A DNA stretch of 64,000 nt from Xanthobacteraceae bacterium (GCA_019746135.1 JAIESI010000043.1:1-64000); one strand, 5' to 3'. Positions 31,645 to 40,479 are shown, numbered from the stretch's first letter. Program-made: numbers and translations. Notes: generated by a model not told the origin, from the sequence alone.

Positions 31645-33242
31645 CCGGCGTCATCCTCACCATTTCGTCGCTGCTGGCCGTGATGGTGGTGATCGCCGTC
31701 ATCGCCCAGCGCATCAGCGTGCCGCCGTCGATCCTGCTGGTCATCGCCGGCGTCGGGCTGGCGCTCATCCCCGGCCTGCCGCCGGTCGAGCTTGCGCCCG
31801 AACTGGTGCTGCTGGTGATGCTGCCGCCGCTGATCTATTCGGCCGGCGTGTCGATGAGCTGGCGCGAGTTCTGCTTCAACCTGCGGCCGATCACCTTGCT
31901 CGCCTTCGGCGCGGTGGTGTTCACCACCGTCGCGGTGGCGGCGGCGATGCACTATCTGCTCGGCTGGCCGTGGAGCGTCGCCCTGGTGCTCGGCGCGATC
32001 GTGTCGCCGCCCGACGTGGTCGCACCGCTCGCCATCGCGCGACGGCTCGGGCTGCCGCGCCGCCTGCTGGTGGTGCTCGAAGGCGAAGGTCTCGCCAACG
32101 ATGCGACCGCGCTGATCCTCTATCGCTTCGCCGTCGTCGTGGTGTCGACCGGCATGTTCTCGGCACCGCAGGCGGCGGGAACCTTCGCCCTGATCGTCGT
32201 CGGCGAAATCGTCTACGGCATCGGCGTCGGCTGGCTCAGCCTGCGGCTGCGGCACTGGGCGCAGAACCCGCGGGTCGAGATCACGCTGTCGGTGATGACG
32301 CCGTTTCTCGCCTTCCTGGTGCCGCACCAGATCGGCGGCTCGGGCGTTCTCGCGACCGTCGCCGCGGGCCTTTATGTGAGCTGGAACGGCCCGCGGCTGA
32401 TCTCGGCGGCCACGCGGCTTCAGGGCATCTTCTTCTGGGACCTGATCGTCTACCTGATCGAGGGCTTCGTGTTCCTGATCACGGGATTGCAGGCCCGCAC
32501 CCTGATCGAAAAGGCGCAGAATTTTCCGGTTGCCGAGATTCTCGCCGCCACCGCGATCACCGTGGCGATCGTGATCCTGGCCCGGATCGTCTGGGTGTTT
32601 CCCGCGATCTATCTGCCGCGCTGGCTGATCCCGCCGCTGGCGCGCCGCGATCCCTCGCCGCCGTGGCAATGGCCGGCCCTGCTGTCGTTCATCGGCGTTC
32701 GCGGCGTGGTGTCGCTGGCGGCCGCGCTTGCCATTCCGCTGACGATCGAAGGCGGCGCTCCGTTCCCCTACCGCGACCTCATTCTGTTTGCGACCTTCGG
32801 CGTCATCATCGTCACGCTGGTCGGGCAGGGATTGATGCTGCCGGCGGTGATCCGCTGGCTCGGCATCGGCATCCAGAGCCATGCCGAGCATCGGGCCGAG
32901 CGGCAGGCCGAGCTCGAGGCCCGCAGCGAGGCGATCCGCGCCGCGCGCGAGCATCTCGACCGGATCGCCGCCGAGCGCGGCTTGAGCGAGGACGTCGTCG
33001 CCTTCCTCAACGCCCGCCACGAGCACCGCGAGCGGCTGATGCCCGCCGACCTCAGCGGGATGGCGGCCGCGCGCGTCAGGAATGATCTGCGGCTCGAGCT
33101 GATCGCAGCGGAGCGCGAGTTCCTTTACGGGCTTCTCCGCAGCGGCAAGATCACCGACGAATCGCGGCGCCGGCTGGAGCGCGACCTCGACCTGGAAGAG
33201 GCCGCAATCCTCGCACGGCGCGATGGCGAGACGCCGCTATGA
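31641..33242 (+). CDS. Na+/H+ antiporter (CPA1-type)
   Basis: VLGAIVSPPDVVAPLAIARRLGLPRRLLVVLEGEGLANDATALILYRFAV; WPALLSFIGVRGVVSLAAAL. Confidence 0.9.
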   Translation: MTGVILTISSLLAVMVVIAVIAQRISVPPSILLVIAGVGLALIPGLPPVELAPELVLLVMLPPLIYSAGVSMSWREFCFNLRPITLLAFGAVVFTTVAVAAAMHYLLGWPWSVALVLGAIVSPPDVVAPLAIARRLGLPRRLLVVLEGEGLANDATALILYRFAVVVVSTGMFSAPQAAGTFALIVVGEIVYGIGVGWLSLRLRHWAQNPRVEITLSVMTPFLAFLVPHQIGGSGVLATVAAGLYVSWNGPRLISAATRLQGIFFWDLIVYLIEGFVFLITGLQARTLIEKAQNFPVAEILAATAITVAIVILARIVWVFPAIYLPRWLIPPLARRDPSPPWQWPALLSFIGVRGVVSLAAALAIPLTIEGGAPFPYRDLILFATFGVIIVTLVGQGLMLPAVIRWLGIGIQSHAEHRAERQAELEARSEAIRAAREHLDRIAAERGLSEDVVAFLNARHEHRERLMPADLSGMAAARVRNDLRLELIAAEREFLYGLLRSGKITDESRRRLERDLDLEEAAILARRDGETPL

Positions 33243-34393
33243 CGCCTGCGCCCGACGGCTTCTACGCAAGCCTGCCGGTGTTCCGCGACTTCACCAAGGT
33301 CATGGCCCCGGCGCTGTTTCGCCCGCTGCCGGACGACTGGGTGGTCGGCACCGCCGACGTCGTGCAATCCACCAAAGCCATCGCCGAGAACCGCTACAAG
33401 GCCGTCAACATGGCCGGCGCGGCCGTGATCGTCGCGGTCACCAACGCGCTCGGCGATCGCGAATTCCCCTTCGTGTTCGGCGGCGACGGCGCGAGCTTTG
33501 CGGTGTCCGCGGCCGACGCCGACCAGGCGCGCGCAGCGCTGACCGCGACCGCCGCCTGGGTTCGCGATGACCTCGACCTGTCGCTGCGGGTCGGCATGGT
33601 CTCGGTTGGGGAGATCCGTGCCCAGGGCCTCGACGTGCGCGTGGCGCGCTATGCGCCGTCGCAAAACATCGCGATTGCGATGTTTGCCGGCGGCGGCATC
33701 GCCTTCGCGGACGCGGCGATGAAGCGCGGCGACATCGCACTCCGCGCGGGCCCGCCCGGCGCGCGGCCGGACCTGAGCGGGCTGTCCTGCCGCTACGAGG
33801 AAATCCCCTCCTCGCGCGGCGTCGTGCTGTCGCTGGTCGTCGCGCCGGCGCCCGGTGCCGACATGGATGCCTTCCGCACGGCGGTCGAGGACATTGCCCG
33901 GATCGTCGAGAAGACGCCCGACGCCTCGCGGCCGGTGCCGGGGCAGAAGCTGCGCCTGTCCTGGCCGCCGCAGGGCTTCGAGCTCGAGGCGCGCGCCTCG
34001 CGCAAGCCCGGCGAAGCGCTGTGGGTGCGGCGGATCAAGGTGCTGGCCTGGACGTTCTTCGCCGTCGCGGTGATGCGCCTGGGCATCAAGGTCGGCGGCT
34101 TCATTCCGGCGAAATACACCCGCGAGCTGATCGACAATTCGGACTTCCGCAAGTTCGACGACTCGCTTCGCATGGTGCTCGACTGCACGCTGTCGCTCGC
34201 CGAGGAGATCGAGGAGCATCTCAAGGACCGCGCGGCGAAAGGCATCCTGCGCTACGGCACGCATCGCCAGCACGCGGCGATGATGACCTGCTTCACGCCG
34301 TCGCCGACGCAGTCGAACCACGTGCACTTCATCGACGGCGCGCTCGGCGGCTACGCAATCGCGGCGAGCGCGCTGAAGAGCTCGCTGTCGTAG
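33239..34393 (+). CDS. DUF3095 domain protein
   Basis: DWVVGTADVVQSTKAIAENRYKAVNMAGAAVIVAVTNAL...FPFVFGGDGASFAVSAADADQARAAL. Confidence 0.82.
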   Translation: MTPAPDGFYASLPVFRDFTKVMAPALFRPLPDDWVVGTADVVQSTKAIAENRYKAVNMAGAAVIVAVTNALGDREFPFVFGGDGASFAVSAADADQARAALTATAAWVRDDLDLSLRVGMVSVGEIRAQGLDVRVARYAPSQNIAIAMFAGGGIAFADAAMKRGDIALRAGPPGARPDLSGLSCRYEEIPSSRGVVLSLVVAPAPGADMDAFRTAVEDIARIVEKTPDASRPVPGQKLRLSWPPQGFELEARASRKPGEALWVRRIKVLAWTFFAVAVMRLGIKVGGFIPAKYTRELIDNSDFRKFDDSLRMVLDCTLSLAEEIEEHLKDRAAKGILRYGTHRQHAAMMTCFTPSPTQSNHVHFIDGALGGYAIAASALKSSLS

Positions 34394-34551
34394 GCGCGCT
34401 CTGCCATCGAAACGATGGGGGCCAATCGCGCCCGATCATTCTGCTTCACGTTGTCAAACAGCGCAGCGGACGTGCTTCATGCCCCGGGGAATTGAATTCG
34501 GGCGCCCGGGCCGGCCCGTTTCCCTTTTTCCGTCCCTCTCGGAAGAGGCGA

Positions 34552-34706
34552 TGGAGCGCCGGGAGGCGCCACCGGCGGATCGCCGCCGGTTGGCGAACCC
34601 AAATCCGGGGTCCGCCGCGCGCCACGGCAGGTCCCCTGTTACCAGGGGTTGCCGCTTCGGGCGCGCTGGCCCAGTGACGTAGGGCCCGGCGCCTCCCGGC
34701 GCTCCA
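34552..34706. repeat. 155-bp multi-stem intergenic element of unknown type
   Basis: Perfect 19-bp inverted repeat TGGAGCGCCGGGAGGCGCC (34552-34570) / GGCGCCTCCCGGCGCTCCA (34688-34706) enclosing ACCGGCGG-ATCG-CCGCCGGT and CCCCTG-TTAC-CAGGGG hairpins. Confidence 0.75.
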
Positions 34707-34899
34707 ACGCGATGCCAGTTGTCGGGCACCGCACCTTGCTCCGTCTCACAAGCCGCGATCGATCGACGGCGATCTCGACTGAACAGGCATCATGCACATA
34801 TCGTGAACAAGAAGGGAGTCAACCCATCAGCAGGCGCAAACTAGCGACGGCGTTGTAGAGTGCGTTTCACCGGAAAAAGCCCAGAAGGATCAGGCGCGT

Positions 34900-35529
34900 A
34901 TGAGCAAAGCCACAGCCACCCTCAAGCCCGGCGAGCCGGTGACCCTGCCGCCGGCCGGCAACATCAGCTTCGAGATCGAAGCCGGCCAACGCTTCAAGAT
35001 GACCCAGCCGGAGGGCGAGCAGGTCGCCGACCTGATCTCGTTCAACCGCGACGATCCGCGCGAGCTTCTGTCGATGCACGGCAGCCGCGCCGTCAACCTC
35101 TCCTGGAAGTTCACCAAGCCGATGACGCTCTACAGCAACCGCACGCAGCCGATGTGGACCATCGAGGAGGACCTGACCGGCGAGAACTACTGCGGCGGCG
35201 GCTACTGCTCCGAGCACCTCAACACGATGCGCTATGGCGACAAGGGCAAAGGCCAGCCGAACTGCCAGGAGAACCTGGAGAAGGCGATCCGCGGCTACGG
35301 CATGGATCGCTGGAACTTCAACATCGACGCCTGCTTCAACGTGTTCATGACGGTCGCCTACGACGCCGACGGCAAATGGGAAATCCGGCTGCCGAAGGGC
35401 AAGCCCGGCGATTACATGATCATGAAGGCGCTGATGCCGCAGATCGTGGCGATCTCGAACTGTCCGATCCTGTTCAACGCCTGCAACAACTTCAGGCTCA
35501 AGCCGCTGACGCTGGAAATTCTGAAATAG
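34900..35529 (+). CDS. DUF1989 / urea carboxylase-associated family protein
   Basis: GQRFKMTQPEGEQVADLISFNRDDPRELLSMHGSRAVNLSWKFTKPMTLYSNRTQPMWTIEED...CFNVFM. Confidence 0.82.
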   Translation: MSKATATLKPGEPVTLPPAGNISFEIEAGQRFKMTQPEGEQVADLISFNRDDPRELLSMHGSRAVNLSWKFTKPMTLYSNRTQPMWTIEEDLTGENYCGGGYCSEHLNTMRYGDKGKGQPNCQENLEKAIRGYGMDRWNFNIDACFNVFMTVAYDADGKWEIRLPKGKPGDYMIMKALMPQIVAISNCPILFNACNNFRLKPLTLEILK

Positions 35530-35672
35530 CGCGCACGCGCCGGTTCCGCGCGTCCGCAGCCAATCCGCTTCCATGCGACCGCAGTCAACAACGTGTGAAG
35601 CCCGTGCGGTTCCGCACGCGCGCGCTTAGCTGCAACACAGGGACGACATTCTTCAACACATGGAGGGATGTC

Positions 35673-36179
35673 ATGCGCAAGGGACTTGCCCTCGCAGTGG
35701 TTCTTGCAACGGCTCTCGCACTGCCGGTTTCCGGCGCGCTCGCGCGCGGCGGCGGCGGTGGTGGTGGCGGAGGACATGGTGGAGGTGGCGGCGGTCACAT
35801 GGGTGGCGGAGGTGGCGGCCACATGGGTGGTGGAATGGGTGGCGGCCACATGGGCGGCGGAATGGGTGGCGGCCACATGGGCGGCGGAATGGGTGGCGGC
35901 CACATGGGCGGCTGGGGCGGCGGCAACTGGGGCGGAATGGGTGCCGGTCCGGTCGGAACATTTTCCGGCAACCGCGCGGCAACATTCAGCCCGCAAGCGC
36001 GGGCCGCGTTTGGCACGGCGCGCGTGGCCGATCCCCGCGGCTTTCACAACGGCCGATTCAATCACCGTCGCCGCGTCGTCGTGATCGGCGGTGGACTCGG
36101 ATACGGCTGGTACGGCAATTCCTGTTGGAATTGGGTCTCGACCCCGTACGGCTGGCAGTGCTGGCCGTACGATTACTGA
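35673..36179 (+). CDS. Secreted Gly/His/Met-rich low-complexity protein
   Basis: Signal peptide MRKGLALAVVLATALALPVSGALA then GGGHMGGGM repeats and a conserved-looking GLGYGWYGNSCWNWVSTPYGWQCWPYDY tail. Confidence 0.75.
   Translation: MRKGLALAVVLATALALPVSGALARGGGGGGGGGHGGGGGGHMGGGGGGHMGGGMGGGHMGGGMGGGHMGGGMGGGHMGGWGGGNWGGMGAGPVGTFSGNRAATFSPQARAAFGTARVADPRGFHNGRFNHRRRVVVIGGGLGYGWYGNSCWNWVSTPYGWQCWPYDY
35811..35912 (+). repeat. 27-bp in-frame tandem repeat (3 full copies plus partial)
   Basis: GGTGGCGGCCACATGGGYGGYGGAATG at 35811, 35838, 35865, partial at 35892. Confidence 0.9.
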
Positions 36180-36198
36180 CGCCGGCGCGGAACGGTCG

Positions 36199-36382
36199 GA
36201 ACGGCCGCTCGCCCTTGATCGTCACCCGCGTGCTGCCAGCAACAGTAGCCCGCATGAAGCGAAGCGGAATGCGGCGTGTGACTGCTTCTGTCCCGGATTG
36301 CGCTTCGCTTCATCCGGGCCACGCCTACGTTGTAACCCTTGACCTTAGAACGGCCGCTCGCCCTTGATGGTCACCCGCGTGC
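36199..36382. repeat. 35-bp direct repeat (36199-36233 and 36348-36382) flanking a palindromic insert
   Basis: GAACGGCCGCTCGCCCTTGATSGTCACCCGCGTGC present twice with one mismatch; insert carries ATGAAGCGAAGCG/CGCTTCGCTTCAT inverted repeat (36245-36322). Confidence 0.88.
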
Positions 36383-37226
36383 CCGCGCGGGTGTGCGGCC
36401 AGTAGTCCCACATCGCGCGGTGCTGGGCGCAGCGATTGTCCCAGAACGCGATCGCGTTCCCGGTCCAGCGGAAGCGACACTGGAACAGCGGGTTCTCCGC
36501 GTGCTGGTAGAGATAGGCCAGGATCGCATCGCTCTCGTCGCGCGGGATGCCGATGATGTGGCGCGTGAAGCCGCGGTTGACGTAGAGCGCCTTCTTGCCG
36601 GTCACCGGATGGGTGCGGATCACCGGATGCTCGGCGCTCGGATAGCTCGGCTTGTCGGCGACGCCCGCATTCGCATAGAGCCCGCGATAGACCTGTTCAC
36701 CGTCGTGCAGCGCGGTGAGCCCCGCGAGATACGTTTTCATCCGCTCCGACAGCGCCTCGTAGGCCGCGTACATGCTGGCAAACAGCGTGTCGCCGCCGTG
36801 CGGCGGACATTGCCGGATGTAGAGGATCGAGCCCATCGGCGGCTCCAAGTCGCAGGACACGTCGGTGTGCCAGCCCTCGCCGTTGGCGCGCGGTGAATCC
36901 TTGTCGGCGTAGATCTTCATCAGCGCCGGCTCGCCCGGCTCGTGCGGCGCCGCGGGATGGATGTGCAACTCGCCGAACCGGCGGCCGAAGGCGAGCTGCT
37001 GCTGCGGCGTGATGCTCTGGTCGCGGAAGAAGATCACCAGGTTTTCGGCCAGCGCCCGGTGGATCTCGTCGAGCTGGCGGTTGGAGAGCGCCTGCGCGAG
37101 GTCGATGCCGCTGATCTCGGCGCCGATGATCGGCGTGAGCTTGTCGACGCCGATGGTTTCGTAGGGCGTGGCGTCGGTCGCGGTGTGCCGATAGCGCGGT
37201 CCCTGCTTGCCGCTGAGCGAACTCAT
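36345..37226 (-). CDS. TauD/TfdA-family Fe(II)/2-oxoglutarate dioxygenase
   Basis: WHTDVSCDLEPPMGSILYIRQCPPHGGDTLFASMYAAYEAL; C-terminal HRAMWDYWPHTRAGTRVTIKGERPF. Confidence 0.9.
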   Translation of the reverse strand: MSSLSGKQGPRYRHTATDATPYETIGVDKLTPIIGAEISGIDLAQALSNRQLDEIHRALAENLVIFFRDQSITPQQQLAFGRRFGELHIHPAAPHEPGEPALMKIYADKDSPRANGEGWHTDVSCDLEPPMGSILYIRQCPPHGGDTLFASMYAAYEALSERMKTYLAGLTALHDGEQVYRGLYANAGVADKPSYPSAEHPVIRTHPVTGKKALYVNRGFTRHIIGIPRDESDAILAYLYQHAENPLFQCRFRWTGNAIAFWDNRCAQHRAMWDYWPHTRAGTRVTIKGERPF

Positions 37227-37331
37227 GTTGTTTCCTCCCGGCTGACAGTCCAATCTTATCCGCCGAAACGGCAAATTGCAGCCGCCACGGTCCACCGAAC
37301 CGCATAGAAAGCGAAACAAAGGAACCTCCCC

Positions 37332-38453
37332 GTGCCCGCATCCCCGCTTGCTCCGTTCAAGGCCGAAGTCGTCGGCAGCCTGTTGCGGCCCACGGCGATC
37401 CACGAGGCGCGGAGCGGCCGCGCGCAAGGGCGCGTCAGCGCCGACGAGCTGTGGGCGGTCGAGACGCGCGCGATCGACGACGCGGTGGCGCTGCAGCGCG
37501 ACACAGGCCTCAGGGTGTGCACCGACGGCGAGTTCCGCCGCCGGCACTGGTTCATGGATTTCATCGAGCGCATCGACGGCGTCGGCTTCGAAGGCTCGTT
37601 GCCGACGCGGTTTCACAACGAGGCCGGCGACATCGAGTTTGCGCCGCCGCGCGTGGTGGTCAAAGGCAAGCTGAAGCGGGTCCAGCCGCTCGCCGTGCAC
37701 CATTTCGCGGCGCTCAAGGGCGTCGCCGATCGCGCGGGGCTGGTCGCCAAACAGCCGATCCCGTCGCCGACGATCCTGCACTTCCGCGGCGGCCGCGCCG
37801 CGATCGACGAGACCGCCTACCCGGACATGGCGGAGTTCTTCGCCGACCTTGCCCGCGTCTATCGCGAGGAGATCGCGGCGCTCTATCAGGCCGGCTGCCG
37901 CTACGTGCAGATCGACGAGACCAACCTGCCGTTCCTGTGCGATCCGCAAATGCGCGACGGCGTGGTGAGGCGCGGCGACGACCCGGACGCCCTGCCTGCG
38001 ACCTACGTGGCGCTCTTGAACGAGTGCCTGCGCGAGGTGCCGGACGACATGGTCGTCGGCATGCACATGTGCCGCGGCAACCACGAAAGCAGCTGGGCCG
38101 CGGAGGGCGGCTACGATCCGGTGGCGGAGCTCGCCTTCAGCGCCATCGACGTCGATGCGCTGTTTCTCGAATACGACAGCCCGCGCGCCGGCACCTTCGC
38201 GCCGCTGAAGCATCTCGCCAAGAACAAGACCGCCGTGCTGGGTCTGGTCACGACCAAGAAGGGCAAACTCGAAACCAGGGACGAGATCAAGCGCCGGATC
38301 GAGGAGGCGGCCCGGATTGCGCCGATCGAGCAGCTTGCGCTGAGCCCGCAGTGCGGGTTTGCCAGCACGATCAGGGGCAATGCGCTGACGCCCGACGAGC
38401 AGCGGCGCAAGCTCGAGCTGGTGGTGGAGGTTGCGGGAGCGGTCTGGGGTTGA
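37332..38453 (+). CDS. Short MetE-like (cobalamin-independent methionine synthase C-terminal family) protein, paralog 1
   Basis: TDGEFRRRHWFMDF; zinc-ligand pattern MHMCRGNHESSW, FLEYDSPRAGTF, LSPQCGFAS; no N-terminal folate-binding half. Confidence 0.85.
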   Translation: MPASPLAPFKAEVVGSLLRPTAIHEARSGRAQGRVSADELWAVETRAIDDAVALQRDTGLRVCTDGEFRRRHWFMDFIERIDGVGFEGSLPTRFHNEAGDIEFAPPRVVVKGKLKRVQPLAVHHFAALKGVADRAGLVAKQPIPSPTILHFRGGRAAIDETAYPDMAEFFADLARVYREEIAALYQAGCRYVQIDETNLPFLCDPQMRDGVVRRGDDPDALPATYVALLNECLREVPDDMVVGMHMCRGNHESSWAAEGGYDPVAELAFSAIDVDALFLEYDSPRAGTFAPLKHLAKNKTAVLGLVTTKKGKLETRDEIKRRIEEAARIAPIEQLALSPQCGFASTIRGNALTPDEQRRKLELVVEVAGAVWG

Positions 38454-38488
38454 GAACAACCGCGCGGCACGGTATTATATGAATTATC

Positions 38489-38508
38489 CGAATAATATGG
38501 ATTATTCG
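38489..38508. promoter_or_regulatory. Candidate autoregulatory operator of Phd-type TA locus
   Basis: CGAATAAT-ATGG-ATTATTCG perfect 8-bp arm inverted repeat ending 1 nt before the antitoxin ATG. Confidence 0.65.
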
Positions 38509-38509
38509 C

Positions 38510-38773
38510 ATGAAGGTCTCGACGGCAGAATTCATCAAGAATTACGGGTCTTTGGCAGACAAGGCCCTGTCCGAGCCAGTGATCGTCACCAAGAACGGGC
38601 GCGACCGGTTGGTGATCATCTCGGCCGAGGAATATGCGAGGCTGAAGCGCCGCGACCGCCGTGTGGTGCGTCTTGAAGACTTCACCGACGAGGAGATGGC
38701 GCTGATCGCCAATGCCACGCCCTCGGCTGACGATGCAGATCTCGACGCCGAACTGAAAGACTGGAAGCCGTGA
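38510..38773 (+). CDS. Type II antitoxin, Phd/YefM-like
   Basis: MKVSTAEFIKNYGSLADKALSEPVIVTKNGRDRLVIISAEEYARLKRRDRR. Confidence 0.87.
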   Translation: MKVSTAEFIKNYGSLADKALSEPVIVTKNGRDRLVIISAEEYARLKRRDRRVVRLEDFTDEEMALIANATPSADDADLDAELKDWKP

Positions 38774-39207
38774 ACTGGCCGGCCCCGCGGCCGGGCCTCG
38801 TCATCCGCTATTCGTATTTGTGGGAGCGCGAAGCGCGCCAAGGCCGCGAGGAGGGTGTGAAGGATCGCCCATGCGCGATAGTGCTGGTGCTGCTGCGCGA
38901 AGGCCAGCATCCCGTCGTCCGTGTGCTGCCCGTGACGCACGCGCCGCCGAAAGAGCCCGACGACGCTTTGGAGATTCCACAAGCGACGACGCAAAGGCTG
39001 GGGCTCGATGCCGGGCGTTCATGGGTGGTGCTGACCGAAGCCAACGATTTCATCTGGCCCGGTCCCGATCTGCGACCTGCAGTGAACGGTGATCTGTCGT
39101 CCGTCGTTTATGGGATGCTGCCGCCGGGTTTCATGCGCGTGCTGCGCGAACGACTGTTGCAGCAATGGCGGGACAAGCGGATGTCGGTCACCCAACGAAC
39201 CGAGTGA
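38770..39207 (+). CDS. Putative toxin, PemK/MazF-like
   Basis: PRPGLVIRYSYLWEREARQGREEGVKDRPCAIVLVLL...VRVLPVTHAPP; overlaps antitoxin stop by 4 nt. Confidence 0.65.
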   Translation: MNWPAPRPGLVIRYSYLWEREARQGREEGVKDRPCAIVLVLLREGQHPVVRVLPVTHAPPKEPDDALEIPQATTQRLGLDAGRSWVVLTEANDFIWPGPDLRPAVNGDLSSVVYGMLPPGFMRVLRERLLQQWRDKRMSVTQRTE

Positions 39208-39249
39208 CGACCATAGGTGGGGTTGGCAAGGCGTGACCTCCCGCCAACT

Positions 39250-40479
39250 CTAGCGACCCCTCATCAACCCCGACGGCGTCACGAAAATCATCAGATTGGC
39301 GACGACGATCGTGGCGGCGAGGAAATAGAACGCGGCCATGATGCCGTAGCGGTCGGCGAGGAGCCCGGCGCAGATCGGGCCGATCGCCGCGCCTGCGGCC
39401 TGCGCCCCGAACAGGATGCCGATGGCGCTGCCGGCGAGATCGGGCGGCGTCGCATCGAGCAGCCAGGCCTGCAGCACCGCGCGCACCGCGAACAGGAAGA
39501 AGCCCAGCACCGCGACCAGCACGACGAACCAGATCGTCCCGCCGGCGAAGATCATGGCGAGAAGGATCAGAGCCGTCATCGTCATGCTGGAGGTGACGAT
39601 CTGCCGGCGGCCGATGGTATCGGACAAATGGCCGGCGATCGGCGCCGCGGCAAATCCCGCGGCCTGGAGCGCGAACATGCACATGCCGATCCAAAGCGGC
39701 GAATAGCCCATATCGCGCGCGAGATAGACCGGCAGGAACGTCAGCAGCGCGCTTTGCGTCATGGTGCGGAAGGTCGAGCCGACCGACAACGTGACCACCG
39801 CGCGGTCGGTCAGCAGCGATGCGAATGCGCCAAGACGCTGGGCACTGCCGCCGGCGGGCTTCTTCGCCGCGGCTGGCGCAGCGCCCTTCTCGTTCGATCG
39901 ACGCCCGATGTAGACGAGGATCAGCACCGACATCACGACGCCGGGCACCACGTTGATGAGAACCACATCGCGCCAGCTCAAGATTGTCAGCAGGGCACCG
40001 ACGGCGAGCGGCGCGAGCGCATCGCCCACGTTGGCGCCCATGCTGTGAAACGACATCACCAGGCCCTTGCGCTCGGGAAAGCGTCCGGCGAGCCACGGGA
40101 TCGCGGTCGGGTGCCACAGGTTGTTGCCGACGCCGACCATCGCGGCGCAGGCCAGCATCATCCAGTAGACGTGCGAAAATCCCATCACCAGGTAGGGAAA
40201 CCCGACCCAGAACAGCGACACGGCCATCAGCAGGCCTTTGCGGCCCACCGTGTCGACGAATATCCCGCCGGGGATGTTGGCGATCGCGCCGGCCGCGAAC
40301 TGGAAGGTCAGGATCGAGCCGATCTCGGTGTAGCTCAGCCCAAGCTCGGAGCCGATGAGCGGCAGCAGCAGGTAGAACGTGGCCGGGTACCAGTGCGTCA
40401 GGGCGTGGCCGATGCTGACGACCCAAACCTCCTGAAACGAGCGCTTTGGCGCGCCCGCCCCGACCTCCATCGCCGTCAT
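39250..40479 (-). CDS. MFS transporter
   Basis: 12-TM pattern; GGIFVDTVGRKGLLMAVSLFWVG; GHLSDTIGRRQIV. Confidence 0.87.
   Translation of the reverse strand: MTAMEVGAGAPKRSFQEVWVVSIGHALTHWYPATFYLLLPLIGSELGLSYTEIGSILTFQFAAGAIANIPGGIFVDTVGRKGLLMAVSLFWVGFPYLVMGFSHVYWMMLACAAMVGVGNNLWHPTAIPWLAGRFPERKGLVMSFHSMGANVGDALAPLAVGALLTILSWRDVVLINVVPGVVMSVLILVYIGRRSNEKGAAPAAAKKPAGGSAQRLGAFASLLTDRAVVTLSVGSTFRTMTQSALLTFLPVYLARDMGYSPLWIGMCMFALQAAGFAAAPIAGHLSDTIGRRQIVTSSMTMTALILLAMIFAGGTIWFVVLVAVLGFFLFAVRAVLQAWLLDATPPDLAGSAIGILFGAQAAGAAIGPICAGLLADRYGIMAAFYFLAATIVVANLMIFVTPSGLMRGR

Noticed and set aside
34479-34682. Short ORFs at 34.45-34.73 kb as small proteins
   Set aside because: They translate the structured palindromic element, are Arg/Pro/Gly-rich in all frames and lack convincing start context.
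35811-35912. Regular 27-bp repeats suggestive of CRISPR or VNTR
   Set aside because: No spacers, and the repeats are in frame within a Gly/His/Met-rich secreted protein; not a CRISPR array.
37332-38453. Annotation as canonical methionine synthase MetE
   Set aside because: Only ~373 aa; lacks the N-terminal half needed by folate-dependent MetE, so only the family relationship is claimed.
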